A stretch of DNA of 64,000 nucleotides from Aquimarina algiphila (lineage in GTDB: Bacteria > Bacteroidota > Bacteroidia > Flavobacteriales > Flavobacteriaceae): positions 54,077 through 118,076 of the forward strand of contig NZ_VLNR01000009.1 in NCBI RefSeq assembly GCF_007489275.1, written 5' to 3'. How positions within the stretch are numbered: the first letter of the stretch is position 1; each line of letters starts with the position of its first letter. Shown piece by piece: positions 53,023 through 61,925 of the stretch. The notes under the pieces were generated by a model. The model made no database searches, was not told the origin of the DNA, and worked only from the letters and a program-made list of their open reading frames with translations. The translations under genes were made by a program, and so were the position numbers.

Positions 53023-56000
53023 ATGTTTACTCAACTTTTTCAATTCGAATGGCGATATCATTCCAGGCAATTATCATTCTACATGTTTTCTATTGCATTT
53101 TTCTTTTTTGGATTTTTCATGTCATCAAAAGGTAGATTAGGAAGTTCAGAATTAATTAAAAGTAATGCTCCATATCAAATTAGTTTTTTTATTGGAATGT
53201 TTAGCCTGGTATCTGTTTTTGCGATTATGTTCTATTGCGTGCATGCAATCATTAGAGACCAACAATATCATACCGAAGGCATTATCTATACTACTTCTAT
53301 CAAAAAACATCATTATTATTGGAGTCGGTTTTTGGGAGTATTTTTGGTTAGTCTTATTGTATTTACTTTAGCACTTGTGGGTTTTGGAACAGGAACATTT
53401 TTTCCCACTGCCCCAGACCAATTTGCTCCCTTTAAGATTATACATTATTTATCTATTTGGACAACCCTACTATTTCCCAATTTATTTATTCTTACTGCTT
53501 TATTATTCTCAATTTCTGTATTTTCTAGAAAAGCATTAACCATCTATATCGGTGCTGTTCTTATTTATGCTTTATATTGGGGGTGTTCTATATTTCTCAA
53601 CTCTCCTATGCTTGCCCAGGCTGTACCACCTTCTCAAGAAAATATGGTTATTGCTGCATTAGCCGATCCATTTGGATTATCTGCTTTTTTTGAGCAAACC
53701 ATGTATTGGACTCCTTTTCAAAAGAATACTCAACTTCTATCCTTTTCTGGATATTTTCTTTGGAACAGAATAATCTGGATCTCGCTTTCAATACTTCTTT
53801 TGGGAACTACATATAAACTGTTCTCCTTTAGAAAAAATGCTCAAAAAGCAAAAAAAAATGAAGACGTTTTAGAAAGAGTACATCAGAAAAAATTGTACAC
53901 TCCAGTTTTGACATTTGCAAAAACCAGAAAAGCACAATGCTCTAGTTTTTTATCCCTCACAAAATTAGAGCTAACAAACATTTTTAAGAGCTTACCCTTT
54001 ATTGCAATACTTTTGATATGGATTTTGATCGCTATAACCGAAATTTATAATAGGATTTATGAAGGTGGTTTTTATCATGATAGTTTATATCCTTCAACAT
54101 CATCATTAATTGAATTGATAAGTGAACCACTACCTATTTTAAGTCTAATTCTTATTATTTTCTATAGCGGAGAATTAATATGGAAAGAACGAAATTTAAA
54201 TTTTAACGGTATTTTAGACACGACTCCTGCATCAAACAATATCTTTTTTTTCTCAAAATATGTTGCACTACTCGTATTACCATTATTATTAATTATCACT
54301 TCTATTCTAGTTTCTATAAGTTTTCAGATTGCTGGAGATTATTATGATTTTGAATGGCAACAATACATTAATATGTTCTACTTTCAGGGTACTGAGATGA
54401 TTTTTTATGGCGTTTTGACACTCTTCATTCAAAGTATGGTATCCAACAAATACATAGGAATGTTTCTTTCTGGAATTCTTATTTTTTTATTAGGAAGTTC
54501 GCTAAGTAGTTTTATTGGGATAGAACATCCACTACTTCAGCTAGGAAGAACATCTAAAGTAGTATACAACGATATGAATGGCTATGGATATTACCTAAAA
54601 CCCTTCAATTATTATGCTTTATATTGGATAACACTTGCAGGAATTTTGGTAGTACTAGCCTTCAAATTATGGAAGCGAGGAATCATCGCTAGTGCAAAAT
54701 TCAGAATACGATTACTTTTTTCGAATTGGACAACACTCCAAAGAAGTATTGTTTTTGTATTAGCTCTACTTTTTATTAGTTCTGGAAGCATAATTTTTTT
54801 TAATGTCAATATTATAAATGGTTATGTTTCTTCTCATAAGGAATTAGATTTAGCCGAAGCTTATGAACGTAAATTTAAACAATACGATTCGCTTGAAGAA
54901 TTGTATCCCATCCATCTAAAAACAGCCTTGGATATCTATCCCGATGAGAAAAAATACACAGTAAAAGCTGATTATATCTTAAGTAATAAAAGTGACACTA
55001 AGATTACTACTGTTTTTATATCTCCAAGAGAATCATTACAATCCGTATTTTTAGAAAATGCCGTATTGATTGAATATGATTCTATTTTCAAAACACATCT
55101 GTTCAAATTAAAAAATCCTTTATTGCCTGGTCAGCATTTAAAATTTAAATATGAGCTCATCATAAAAAATGATGGTTTCGAAACTCGAAATTCTATTGTA
55201 AAAAATGGCAGCTATATTTTACATTCCTCCTTTGAACCATCTTTGGGATACAGAAGAAGTAAGGAAATTAAAAATTCTAGCGAACGAATAAAGCGTGGGT
55301 TACCAAAATTAGAAGAAGAAATCATAAACAATACTAATTTACATGCAAAACCTGATAATCTTATTGGTCGTGTTCCTTTTGAAACCATAGTATCAACACA
55401 GACAGATCAAATCGCTATTGCACCAGGAAATCTTATTAAAAAATGGAAAGAGGGTCACAGAAATTATTATCACTATAAGACACATGGCAAGGTATCTCCT
55501 TTACTTGGATATTTTTCTGCCCGTTACGAAGTACAACAAGAAAAATATAATGGTATCAATATAGAACAATATTTTCATCCAGAGCATCAGATGAATATCA
55601 CCTCGGCTATGAAGGCTAGTAAAGAGACATTAGAGTATTGTACTCAAAATTTTGGCGATTATCCTTTTGATCATCTTCGTATTGCAGAAATTCCTGCACA
55701 TTGGTCCTTTGGAGGACAGGCTATGCCAGGAACTATAAGTATGGTCGAAGATAATTTTTATTTATTAGATCAACGTGATTCTGAAGTTTTTGACCTGGTA
55801 GCCAAACGTACTATTCATGAAGTAGCACACCAATGGTGGGGACACATACTAACACCCAAAATGACTCAAGGGGGAGGTTTTTTTACAGAAGGGTTAGCCA
55901 AATACACAGAAATGGTAGTAATGGAGAAGTATTACGGAAAAGGTGCTTTGTGGAATTTATCAGAAACATCTAATAAACGATATTTTACAGGACGTTCATA

Positions 56001-56595
56001 CACTTCAGAACTAGAACCTCCTATCTATTTATCAGACGGGCAAAGTTATCTCCAATATGGCAAAAATTACACTGTATTACTAGCGCTTAAAGAGCTTATT
56101 GGAAGTAGAAAAATAAATACTATACTTCATAAATTGGTGTCTAAATTTGGAAATAAAGAAGAATTTGAAATTATTACCTTGGATTTTCTTGAAGAAATTT
56201 ATCTGGTAACTCCTACAAAATATCACCCCCTAATTGATGATTGGTTTAAGCGTATTATTATTTATGATTTAAAAATAGAGAACACTTCATACAAAGAACT
56301 AAAAAGTGGAAAATACGAAATTACGCTAGATGCAGTAACCAAACGATTTGAAACCAAAAATCAGGGTAAAGATGTAGAAATTTCGATTCAGGAACCTATC
56401 CAAATAGGATTATTTAGAAAACATCCTAAAAAGATCAAAGTGGGTGATGATATCTTATATTTAGAAGCGTATCATTTTGACAAAGAGAATTCTCAAATAA
56501 AGATTATTGTTGATGAGATTCCTAAATACATTAGTATTGATCCCTACGGAACGCGACTAGATAAAAACAGAATTGATAATATAAAGCATTTATAA
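53023..56595 (+). CDS. ABC-2 permease fused to an M1-family aminopeptidase
   Basis: 1190 residues. Roughly residues 1-600 hold two sets of TM helices typical of ABC-2 permeases. The rest is an M1-type exported domain with HEVAHQWWGH at about 931-940 and Glu in GGGFFTEGLAKYTEM. The fusion places a membrane-anchored zinc peptidase on an ABC transporter. Such fusions exist in Bacteroidota, and the substrate is unknown. Works with the ATPase just upstream. Confidence 0.9.
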   Translation: MFTQLFQFEWRYHSRQLSFYMFSIAFFFFGFFMSSKGRLGSSELIKSNAPYQISFFIGMFSLVSVFAIMFYCVHAIIRDQQYHTEGIIYTTSIKKHHYYWSRFLGVFLVSLIVFTLALVGFGTGTFFPTAPDQFAPFKIIHYLSIWTTLLFPNLFILTALLFSISVFSRKALTIYIGAVLIYALYWGCSIFLNSPMLAQAVPPSQENMVIAALADPFGLSAFFEQTMYWTPFQKNTQLLSFSGYFLWNRIIWISLSILLLGTTYKLFSFRKNAQKAKKNEDVLERVHQKKLYTPVLTFAKTRKAQCSSFLSLTKLELTNIFKSLPFIAILLIWILIAITEIYNRIYEGGFYHDSLYPSTSSLIELISEPLPILSLILIIFYSGELIWKERNLNFNGILDTTPASNNIFFFSKYVALLVLPLLLIITSILVSISFQIAGDYYDFEWQQYINMFYFQGTEMIFYGVLTLFIQSMVSNKYIGMFLSGILIFLLGSSLSSFIGIEHPLLQLGRTSKVVYNDMNGYGYYLKPFNYYALYWITLAGILVVLAFKLWKRGIIASAKFRIRLLFSNWTTLQRSIVFVLALLFISSGSIIFFNVNIINGYVSSHKELDLAEAYERKFKQYDSLEELYPIHLKTALDIYPDEKKYTVKADYILSNKSDTKITTVFISPRESLQSVFLENAVLIEYDSIFKTHLFKLKNPLLPGQHLKFKYELIIKNDGFETRNSIVKNGSYILHSSFEPSLGYRRSKEIKNSSERIKRGLPKLEEEIINNTNLHAKPDNLIGRVPFETIVSTQTDQIAIAPGNLIKKWKEGHRNYYHYKTHGKVSPLLGYFSARYEVQQEKYNGINIEQYFHPEHQMNITSAMKASKETLEYCTQNFGDYPFDHLRIAEIPAHWSFGGQAMPGTISMVEDNFYLLDQRDSEVFDLVAKRTIHEVAHQWWGHILTPKMTQGGGFFTEGLAKYTEMVVMEKYYGKGALWNLSETSNKRYFTGRSYTSELEPPIYLSDGQSYLQYGKNYTVLLALKELIGSRKINTILHKLVSKFGNKEEFEIITLDFLEEIYLVTPTKYHPLIDDWFKRIIIYDLKIENTSYKELKSGKYEITLDAVTKRFETKNQGKDVEISIQEPIQIGLFRKHPKKIKVGDDILYLEAYHFDKENSQIKIIVDEIPKYISIDPYGTRLDKNRIDNIKHL

Positions 56596-56614
56596 ATCTT
56601 AGTATAGATAGAAA

Positions 56615-56644
56615 CTCCAAATGCTAATTAATTAGCATTTGGAG
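56615..56644. terminator. 30-bp perfect palindrome after the permease-peptidase gene
   Basis: CTCCAAATGCTAATT and its exact complement AATTAGCATTTGGAG adjoin with no loop, 20 nt after the stop codon. It is probably the base of a terminator stem, although no T run follows. Confidence 0.55.
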
Positions 56645-56648
56645 GGTC

Positions 56649-56716
56649 TGTAAATTGAACTCTGTCTGAAATAAAATTAGTACTTAAAATTTATTTCAGA
56701 CAGAGTTCAATTTACA
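56649..56716. repeat. 27-bp perfect inverted repeat overlapping the end of the NarL regulator
   Basis: Bases 56649-56675 and 56690-56716 are exact complements (core AATTGAACTCTGTCTGAAAT) with a 14-nt loop. The right arm includes the last codons and stop of the regulator gene. It can form a hairpin serving as terminator for both convergent genes. Confidence 0.75.
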
Positions 56717-57334
56717 TCCTCGTTTTTTATACTCCACTATTGCTTCATACTTATTTTTAACATAAAGTTTTCCATAAATATTTCTTAGGTGGTATTTTAT
56801 TGTATTTATACTTAAATTTAAGGTCATTGCTATTTGGTTATAAGTCATACCTTCTGATAATAAAGTAATAACCTTATTTTCTCTGCTTGTAAGTTCATTA
56901 CAGTCATTTTTTTGAAATGATTCCACTACCATTCTAGCTATATTCGTACTCATGGGTGCCCCCCCATTAATAGCTTGGTATAACGCATTTAAAAATTCTT
57001 TTTCCCCACTACTTTTTGTCACATATCCTATTGCTCCTGCACAAAGAGCATCAAAAACATGTGTAGAGTTTTCATGAACGCTAACTACTATTATAGATAC
57101 AGAGTCACCTAATATAGCCTTAATAGCTTTAATGCCTTCAATGCCGCTCATACCTGGGAGAGAAATATCAATTAAAATAAACTCAGGGCTAAGATTTTCT
57201 ATATGTTCCAATGCTTCCTCGCATGATGTATAAGCTCCACATACTCTAAAATTTGTTGTATTATTTATAATCTCTTTATAGGATTCTAATAATACTTCGT
57301 AATCTTCTACAATCATTACTTTTTTTATAGGCAT
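56696..57334 (-). CDS. NarL/FixJ-family response regulator
   Basis: 212 residues. A receiver domain with Asp in FILIDISLPGMSGIEG and a LuxR-type HTH (about 148-205, LTSRENKVITLLSEGMTYNQIA and LNLSINTIKYHLRNIYGKL). An orphan: no kinase is adjacent. Its 3' end is embedded in the 27-bp inverted repeat. Confidence 0.92.
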   Translation of the reverse strand: MPIKKVMIVEDYEVLLESYKEIINNTTNFRVCGAYTSCEEALEHIENLSPEFILIDISLPGMSGIEGIKAIKAILGDSVSIIVVSVHENSTHVFDALCAGAIGYVTKSSGEKEFLNALYQAINGGAPMSTNIARMVVESFQKNDCNELTSRENKVITLLSEGMTYNQIAMTLNLSINTIKYHLRNIYGKLYVKNKYEAIVEYKKRGCKLNSV

Positions 57335-57502
57335 ATGCTAAAATTTGGTAAGATATAAAGCTATTTAATTTTAAGTAAGCTAACATAAAAATAATGTTAA
57401 TAATTTACTAAAGCTGTATTACACTCTCTTATTATGAGGATACCCCCTAAAATAGGACGGTAAGTTAAGTTCTCAAAAAGAAACCTTGACCTCCTCCTAT
57501 AT

Positions 57503-58342
57503 TTAAGTACTGGCCATAACTAGAGAATTCGGGCTATTTTGATACATTTCGATGTACTCGTTGGGTGACATGTCACCCAACGAGCTGTGCGGTCTAAAAC
57601 CGTTGTAATCTTCTCTCCAAATATCGAACTTTTCCTGTGCATCTTCCAAAGAAAAGAACCAATTGGCATTCGGACATTCATCTCTAAAGCTACCATTGAA
57701 ACTTTCAATAAACGGGTTATCGGTAGGTTTTCCGGGCCTTGAAAAGTCCAGTTCAACATTGTTTTCATACGCCCATTTGTCCAATATTTTACTGATAAAT
57801 TCACTTCCATTATCCACTTTCACACGCTTTGGAAGCACTTCGTTCCCAAAAGAAATCCCTTCCATCACTTGCACAACATTACTTCCCTTAAGCGACTATC
57901 CTGCTTGTATGGCCAAGCACTCCCGACTAAAATTATCCGCTACGGTTAAGGCCCTGAAACGATTGCCGTTGTAGAACTGGTCACAGACGAAATCCATGCT
58001 CCGGCATTCATGTAAACTAGAGGCATTGCCTTGACTCGGTTGTCTATGTGCGGCGGAACGGTTGCGTTTTGGCCGCTTGCCCCTTAGGTTCAATCCTTCC
58101 TCGCAATAGACCCTGTACATACGCTTGTGGTTGTCCATGAAGCCTTCCCGTCTCAAAAGGATATGGATGCGCCAAAAACCATAACGAACCCTTACGGCGG
58201 CAATCTCGTTCATACGCATGCGTAATAAATCGTCATTGCGACTACCCTTGGCCTTGTAATAGAATACGCTCTTGTGCAGCAATACGAGCTTGCAACAACG
58301 CTGAATGGAGATGTTGTGCTCCATCCTGATGTTATCGACCAT
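57503..58342 (-). pseudogene. IS3 transposase OrfB with in-frame amber codon
   Basis: The first part has MVDNIRMEHNISIQRCC, the GFWRIHILLRREG block, RPKRNRSAAHR and the first catalytic Asp in DFVCDQFYNG. It stops at a TAG (57896-57898) after AIQAG. The same frame continues as [17 protein letters not shown], the second Asp in VDNGSEF and Glu in [11 protein letters not shown]. Only this one codon interrupts it, probably Gln to stop. The integrase core is therefore split and the element is likely immobile. Confidence 0.88.
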
Positions 58343-58362
58343 CCCACGCTTTCGGGACGGTC

Positions 58363-58629
58363 TCAGAACTTTTTTTTCAATACATCCTGTAAGATCTGTT
58401 TGTCCAAGCTCAAATCAGCAACCAGCTTCTTTAGCTGCGAGTTCTCCTCTTCAAGGTTCTTGAGCCTTCGAAGTTCGGAGACCCCCAAACCCCCATATTG
58501 CTTCTTCCAATTATAGAAAGTGGCCTCGCTGATACCCATCCTGCGGCACACCTCCTGGATACGGGTTCCCGTTTCCACCTGTTTGATTACAAATACAATC
58601 TGCGATTCCGAATATTTTAATCGTTCCAT
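58363..58629 (-). CDS. IS3 transposase OrfA
   Basis: 88 residues from ATG 58629 (MERLKYSESQIVFV). Helix-turn-helix with VCRRMGISEATFYNWKKQYG and a leucine-zipper-like stretch (LKNLEEENSQLKKLVADL). Near its end an A8 run (58370-58377 on the minus strand) permits the -1 frameshift that would fuse it to OrfB: the shifted frame reads KVLRPSRKRGMVDNIR. Confidence 0.88.
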   Translation of the reverse strand: MERLKYSESQIVFVIKQVETGTRIQEVCRRMGISEATFYNWKKQYGGLGVSELRRLKNLEEENSQLKKLVADLSLDKQILQDVLKKKF

Positions 58630-58981
58630 AAGCAAATACTTGTTCAAAGTCAAACATTTATTCGCCCTGAATTCTCTAACTTACAACTGTCCAGTGTAAC
58701 GGGAAGAGGTCATTACATATTATTAAAACTTAGTTTTTGCTTTTAGTACATTTATCTTTAGAAAAATAAAGCATAAGTAGCATTGTAATAAAGTAAGATT
58801 TGGGTGTATTATTCATATTAAAATTTTTATTAGCTATACTTTTTGTTTAGTCAATTAAAAGCCACTACTTATAAATAAAACATTATTAAACTTACACATA
58901 ATTTTCAAAAGCTTACTTCGATTAGGTATATTATCATTATGCATAATTTGTGATATTCTTTTTATAACTATAAATGTTTAG

Positions 58982-60343
58982 CTATTTAATTTTACTACAA
59001 TCTAAATTAGCTCCGTTGATGATTTCCCATAATTTTGACTTAGTTTGATAAGAACCATTAATGTATTCTTTATATATATCTGCATATTTATAGCTACATT
59101 TACCTTTAGAATCTTTTGAAACAACAGCAGCTTTTATCATTTTACGCATAATTACTCCAGAAATATCATGCCTAATTATAGTCCATTCATCATGCATAAT
59201 TACTGCTTTGTAAAATTTTTGATCCCAGCCTTTTTCTTTTGCACTTTTATTAGCCAATAAAACAATTTCTTGTTCCAATTTAGGGTTTTTCATTTTGGGT
59301 TTTGGAAGCTCCTTAGAACCATCTATTAAAAAATCTATGTAATCAAAAACTTCTTTTTTAATATTTTTTTTAATTAATTTCCCTTTTTCTTTATATGAAT
59401 TGAGCACAGACAAATCCACCTTTAACTTTTTATCCTTATTATAAAGGTTTACTGTAGGAGTAGCACTTTGATCTACCGCAATAGCTAATTCTCCAAATAT
59501 ATGATTACCATCTTCCTTAAATTTAATAAAATGATTTAATTCCTCTCCTGGCTGACCTGGTAAAAAAAATAAATTAGGATCAAAATTACTTCTACAAAGT
59601 TTATAGGTATCATATTTACTTGTTACAATTATTGATGAATTATTACTTTCATTATATGGGTAATATTCACTATAACTTTCATTTTTGTTATATGTTCTAC
59701 TTGGACGAAATCCTACTGAACTTTTTTCTTGACCCCAAGAAGAATCCATTGGATTAAATTTGGAAATAGTTATTTTTAACTTTCCACCTATAAATGATTC
59801 TTTAGGCTTATAAAGATTTCCAAATGGAATATCAACAGAACCAGGAATAACATTTAAAGAAATTACATCTGCAAGAAATATACGCCTTACTTTCTTTTCT
59901 AAAATGCTTTTAGTTAACTCCTCGTTCATTTGCCTTAATCTAGAAGATTCACTAGCTACTACCGATTTATCTTTTGACAATAACTCCACATTTGTACATG
60001 TTAAGAATGCTGTAGACAGCATAAACTCTGGTCTATTAGCCTCATCAAAACCGTACCTCTCTAATTTACCATCTCTCAACAAAACCACATAGCTAAAACC
60101 ATTTCCTACATATATATACAAATCTTTAGTTCCTTTTACAGCTATTAATTCTCTTTTATTAATTTCTCCATTTATATGATAAAAATCAAGATTTAAAGTA
60201 CCGTTATCACAACATTGAGTTATTTCAACTTTTTTATAATTTTCATTAGTATTATAATAGGTTCCCTCCTCTATTCCTTGAGCATTGATGCAAAAGAATG
60301 ACATAAAATAGAAAAAACTAATTAAATCGTATCTATTTTTCAT
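58982..60343 (-). CDS. Exported protein of unknown function
   Basis: 453 residues, not recognised. Signal peptide (about 1-21, ending INAQ). An N-terminal region with Cys pair TQCCDNG, then Asn/Ser/Tyr-rich NKNESYSEYYPYNESNNSS (about 215-235), and a C-terminal KEKGWDQKFYKAVIMHDEWTI region with a late Cys. No catalytic motif is evident. It lies between the IS and two surface lipoproteins. Confidence 0.55.
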   Translation of the reverse strand: MKNRYDLISFFYFMSFFCINAQGIEEGTYYNTNENYKKVEITQCCDNGTLNLDFYHINGEINKRELIAVKGTKDLYIYVGNGFSYVVLLRDGKLERYGFDEANRPEFMLSTAFLTCTNVELLSKDKSVVASESSRLRQMNEELTKSILEKKVRRIFLADVISLNVIPGSVDIPFGNLYKPKESFIGGKLKITISKFNPMDSSWGQEKSSVGFRPSRTYNKNESYSEYYPYNESNNSSIIVTSKYDTYKLCRSNFDPNLFFLPGQPGEELNHFIKFKEDGNHIFGELAIAVDQSATPTVNLYNKDKKLKVDLSVLNSYKEKGKLIKKNIKKEVFDYIDFLIDGSKELPKPKMKNPKLEQEIVLLANKSAKEKGWDQKFYKAVIMHDEWTIIRHDISGVIMRKMIKAAVVSKDSKGKCSYKYADIYKEYINGSYQTKSKLWEIINGANLDCSKIK

Positions 60344-60398
60344 TTTTATTTATTTAGATTAATCGTAAATTTATTTTTTAATTTTATATTAACTAAAT

Positions 60399-61817
60399 CT
60401 ATTTTAAGCTTTGCGCAAACAACCAATCCCAAACTTTTTCATTATTATATGTTTTAGTCCAAGCATCATGCCCACCTAATTTATACATCGTAAATGCCAT
60501 ATTTTGATTTGGCTTATTTATTCCTTGATTGGTAGACCATTTATCTGTATCTGTATTAAAATGCATCGTATAATCTTCATTAGCCACTGTTCTACTTCCA
60601 TCACCATAAGGATATACGGCCATTACTGATGTTCCCGTATTTGCCACTCTATTAACATTATCTATTGTAGTTGCTCTACCAACTCTTTTATCTTCAAAAT
60701 TATGGAACGCCCATATTTTTGAGTTTATTAAAAAATCTGCTGGTTGCACCAACCTATTTGCTCCACAAATAGGAACTGCCGCTGCTATTTTATCATGATG
60801 AGACTCTAGAGCTTTCCATGTACCTCCTCCACCTGCACTCAAACCTGTAACATAGACCCTATTTATATCAATAGGGTAATTTTTAATCAAATAATTGTAT
60901 AAGCTTAAAAAAGAGTTTCCTCCAAACCATCCGTTTGGACTTTGCGGAGAAATAACTATTGCCTCAAAATCTTTACCATTTTTTATTAATTTTGGTGGTC
61001 CATTAACTAAAACCTTTGACAAATCTTCTGAACCATTTCCTTTTTGTCCTATACCATGATAAAAAATTAAGAGAGGGTATTTTTTAGAACTAGAGGGGCT
61101 AAAATCTATTGGTAAATATTCATAAAAACCGTAAGGAGGATTATCAGTGGCCTCACTTAATTTAACCGCTGTATGTTCTCCCGCATTACCATAAGGCGCT
61201 CCATTTTTGATTACAATATTACATGTAACCACATATTCTTGGGTTGTACCATCTTCTGCTGTTACTGTATATGTTACTGGAGTACTATAATCTGTTGTTG
61301 CCAATGTTGGGTCTGGACTAATACTTGCTTTATCTGATATAACTCCTGTTGCTGTTAATCTCGTCTTTGATGTTCCTGATGGTAAACTTACTGCTATTGT
61401 TTTAGAAGACTCATCTATAACTCCGTCTACTCCTTCTATTGTAAACTTGGTTATTGACTTCTCAGTACTAGCTGCACTTAACACAGTTACTGTTACTATA
61501 TACTTTTGTGTTGTACCATCTTCTGCTGTTACTGTAAATTCTTTTGGATTACTATAACCTATAGCTGTTGTTGGATCTGGGCTAATACTTGCTTTCTCTG
61601 ATATTTCTGCTGTAGCTTTTAAAGCTGTAACTGTTGTTCCTACAGGCAAGGTAATTGCTACTGTTTTTAATTGTTCATCTACTGTGGCTTCTATATCTTT
61701 TATTACAAACGATGTAAGCTCTTTTAATTTACTTTTTACTACTGGTTCATCATCTTTGGAACAAGATGTTATTACCAATAGCAATAATGCAATAAGGAAA
61801 AAATTGGGTGTTTTCAT
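60399..61817 (-). CDS. Lipoprotein esterase with two N-terminal beta-sandwich repeats
   Basis: 472 residues from ATG 61817 (MKTPNFFLIA, lipobox VITSCSKDD). Residues about 28-110 and 115-205 are two related repeats, each ending in TVTAEDGTTQ-YVVTV (DUF5018-like). The C-terminal part is an esterase/dienelactone hydrolase fold: YPLLIFYHGIGQKG, nucleophile VTGLSAGGGGTW, and a late His in YKLGGHDAWTK. Probably a surface polysaccharide esterase or depolymerase. Confidence 0.82.
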   Translation of the reverse strand: MKTPNFFLIALLLLVITSCSKDDEPVVKSKLKELTSFVIKDIEATVDEQLKTVAITLPVGTTVTALKATAEISEKASISPDPTTAIGYSNPKEFTVTAEDGTTQKYIVTVTVLSAASTEKSITKFTIEGVDGVIDESSKTIAVSLPSGTSKTRLTATGVISDKASISPDPTLATTDYSTPVTYTVTAEDGTTQEYVVTCNIVIKNGAPYGNAGEHTAVKLSEATDNPPYGFYEYLPIDFSPSSSKKYPLLIFYHGIGQKGNGSEDLSKVLVNGPPKLIKNGKDFEAIVISPQSPNGWFGGNSFLSLYNYLIKNYPIDINRVYVTGLSAGGGGTWKALESHHDKIAAAVPICGANRLVQPADFLINSKIWAFHNFEDKRVGRATTIDNVNRVANTGTSVMAVYPYGDGSRTVANEDYTMHFNTDTDKWSTNQGINKPNQNMAFTMYKLGGHDAWTKTYNNEKVWDWLFAQSLK

Positions 61818-61925
61818 GTTAAAAATATTTTTTTGTAAAACTAAAGTTTTCACAAAAGCAAAAAACCACCCAAAATGGGTGGTTTTTACTCTTATTTAGA
61901 ATTAAATCTTAGATTATTTTACTTA

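Larger units (their letters stand above)
57487..58712 (-). mobile_element. IS3-family insertion sequence
   Basis: A roughly 1226-bp element with orfA and orfB on the minus strand. The ends carry imperfect inverted repeats: TGACCTCCTCC from 57487 inward and TGACCTCTTCC from 58712 inward, both leading through ACTGG.CA to TAGAGAATTC. GC content is visibly higher than the surroundings, a sign of foreign origin. No target duplication was clear. Exact ends are uncertain. Confidence 0.8.

Noticed and set aside
57483..58716. Target-site duplication around the IS3 element
   Set aside because: The flanking bases ACCT and TTAC do not match; ends may be misplaced or the duplication lost.
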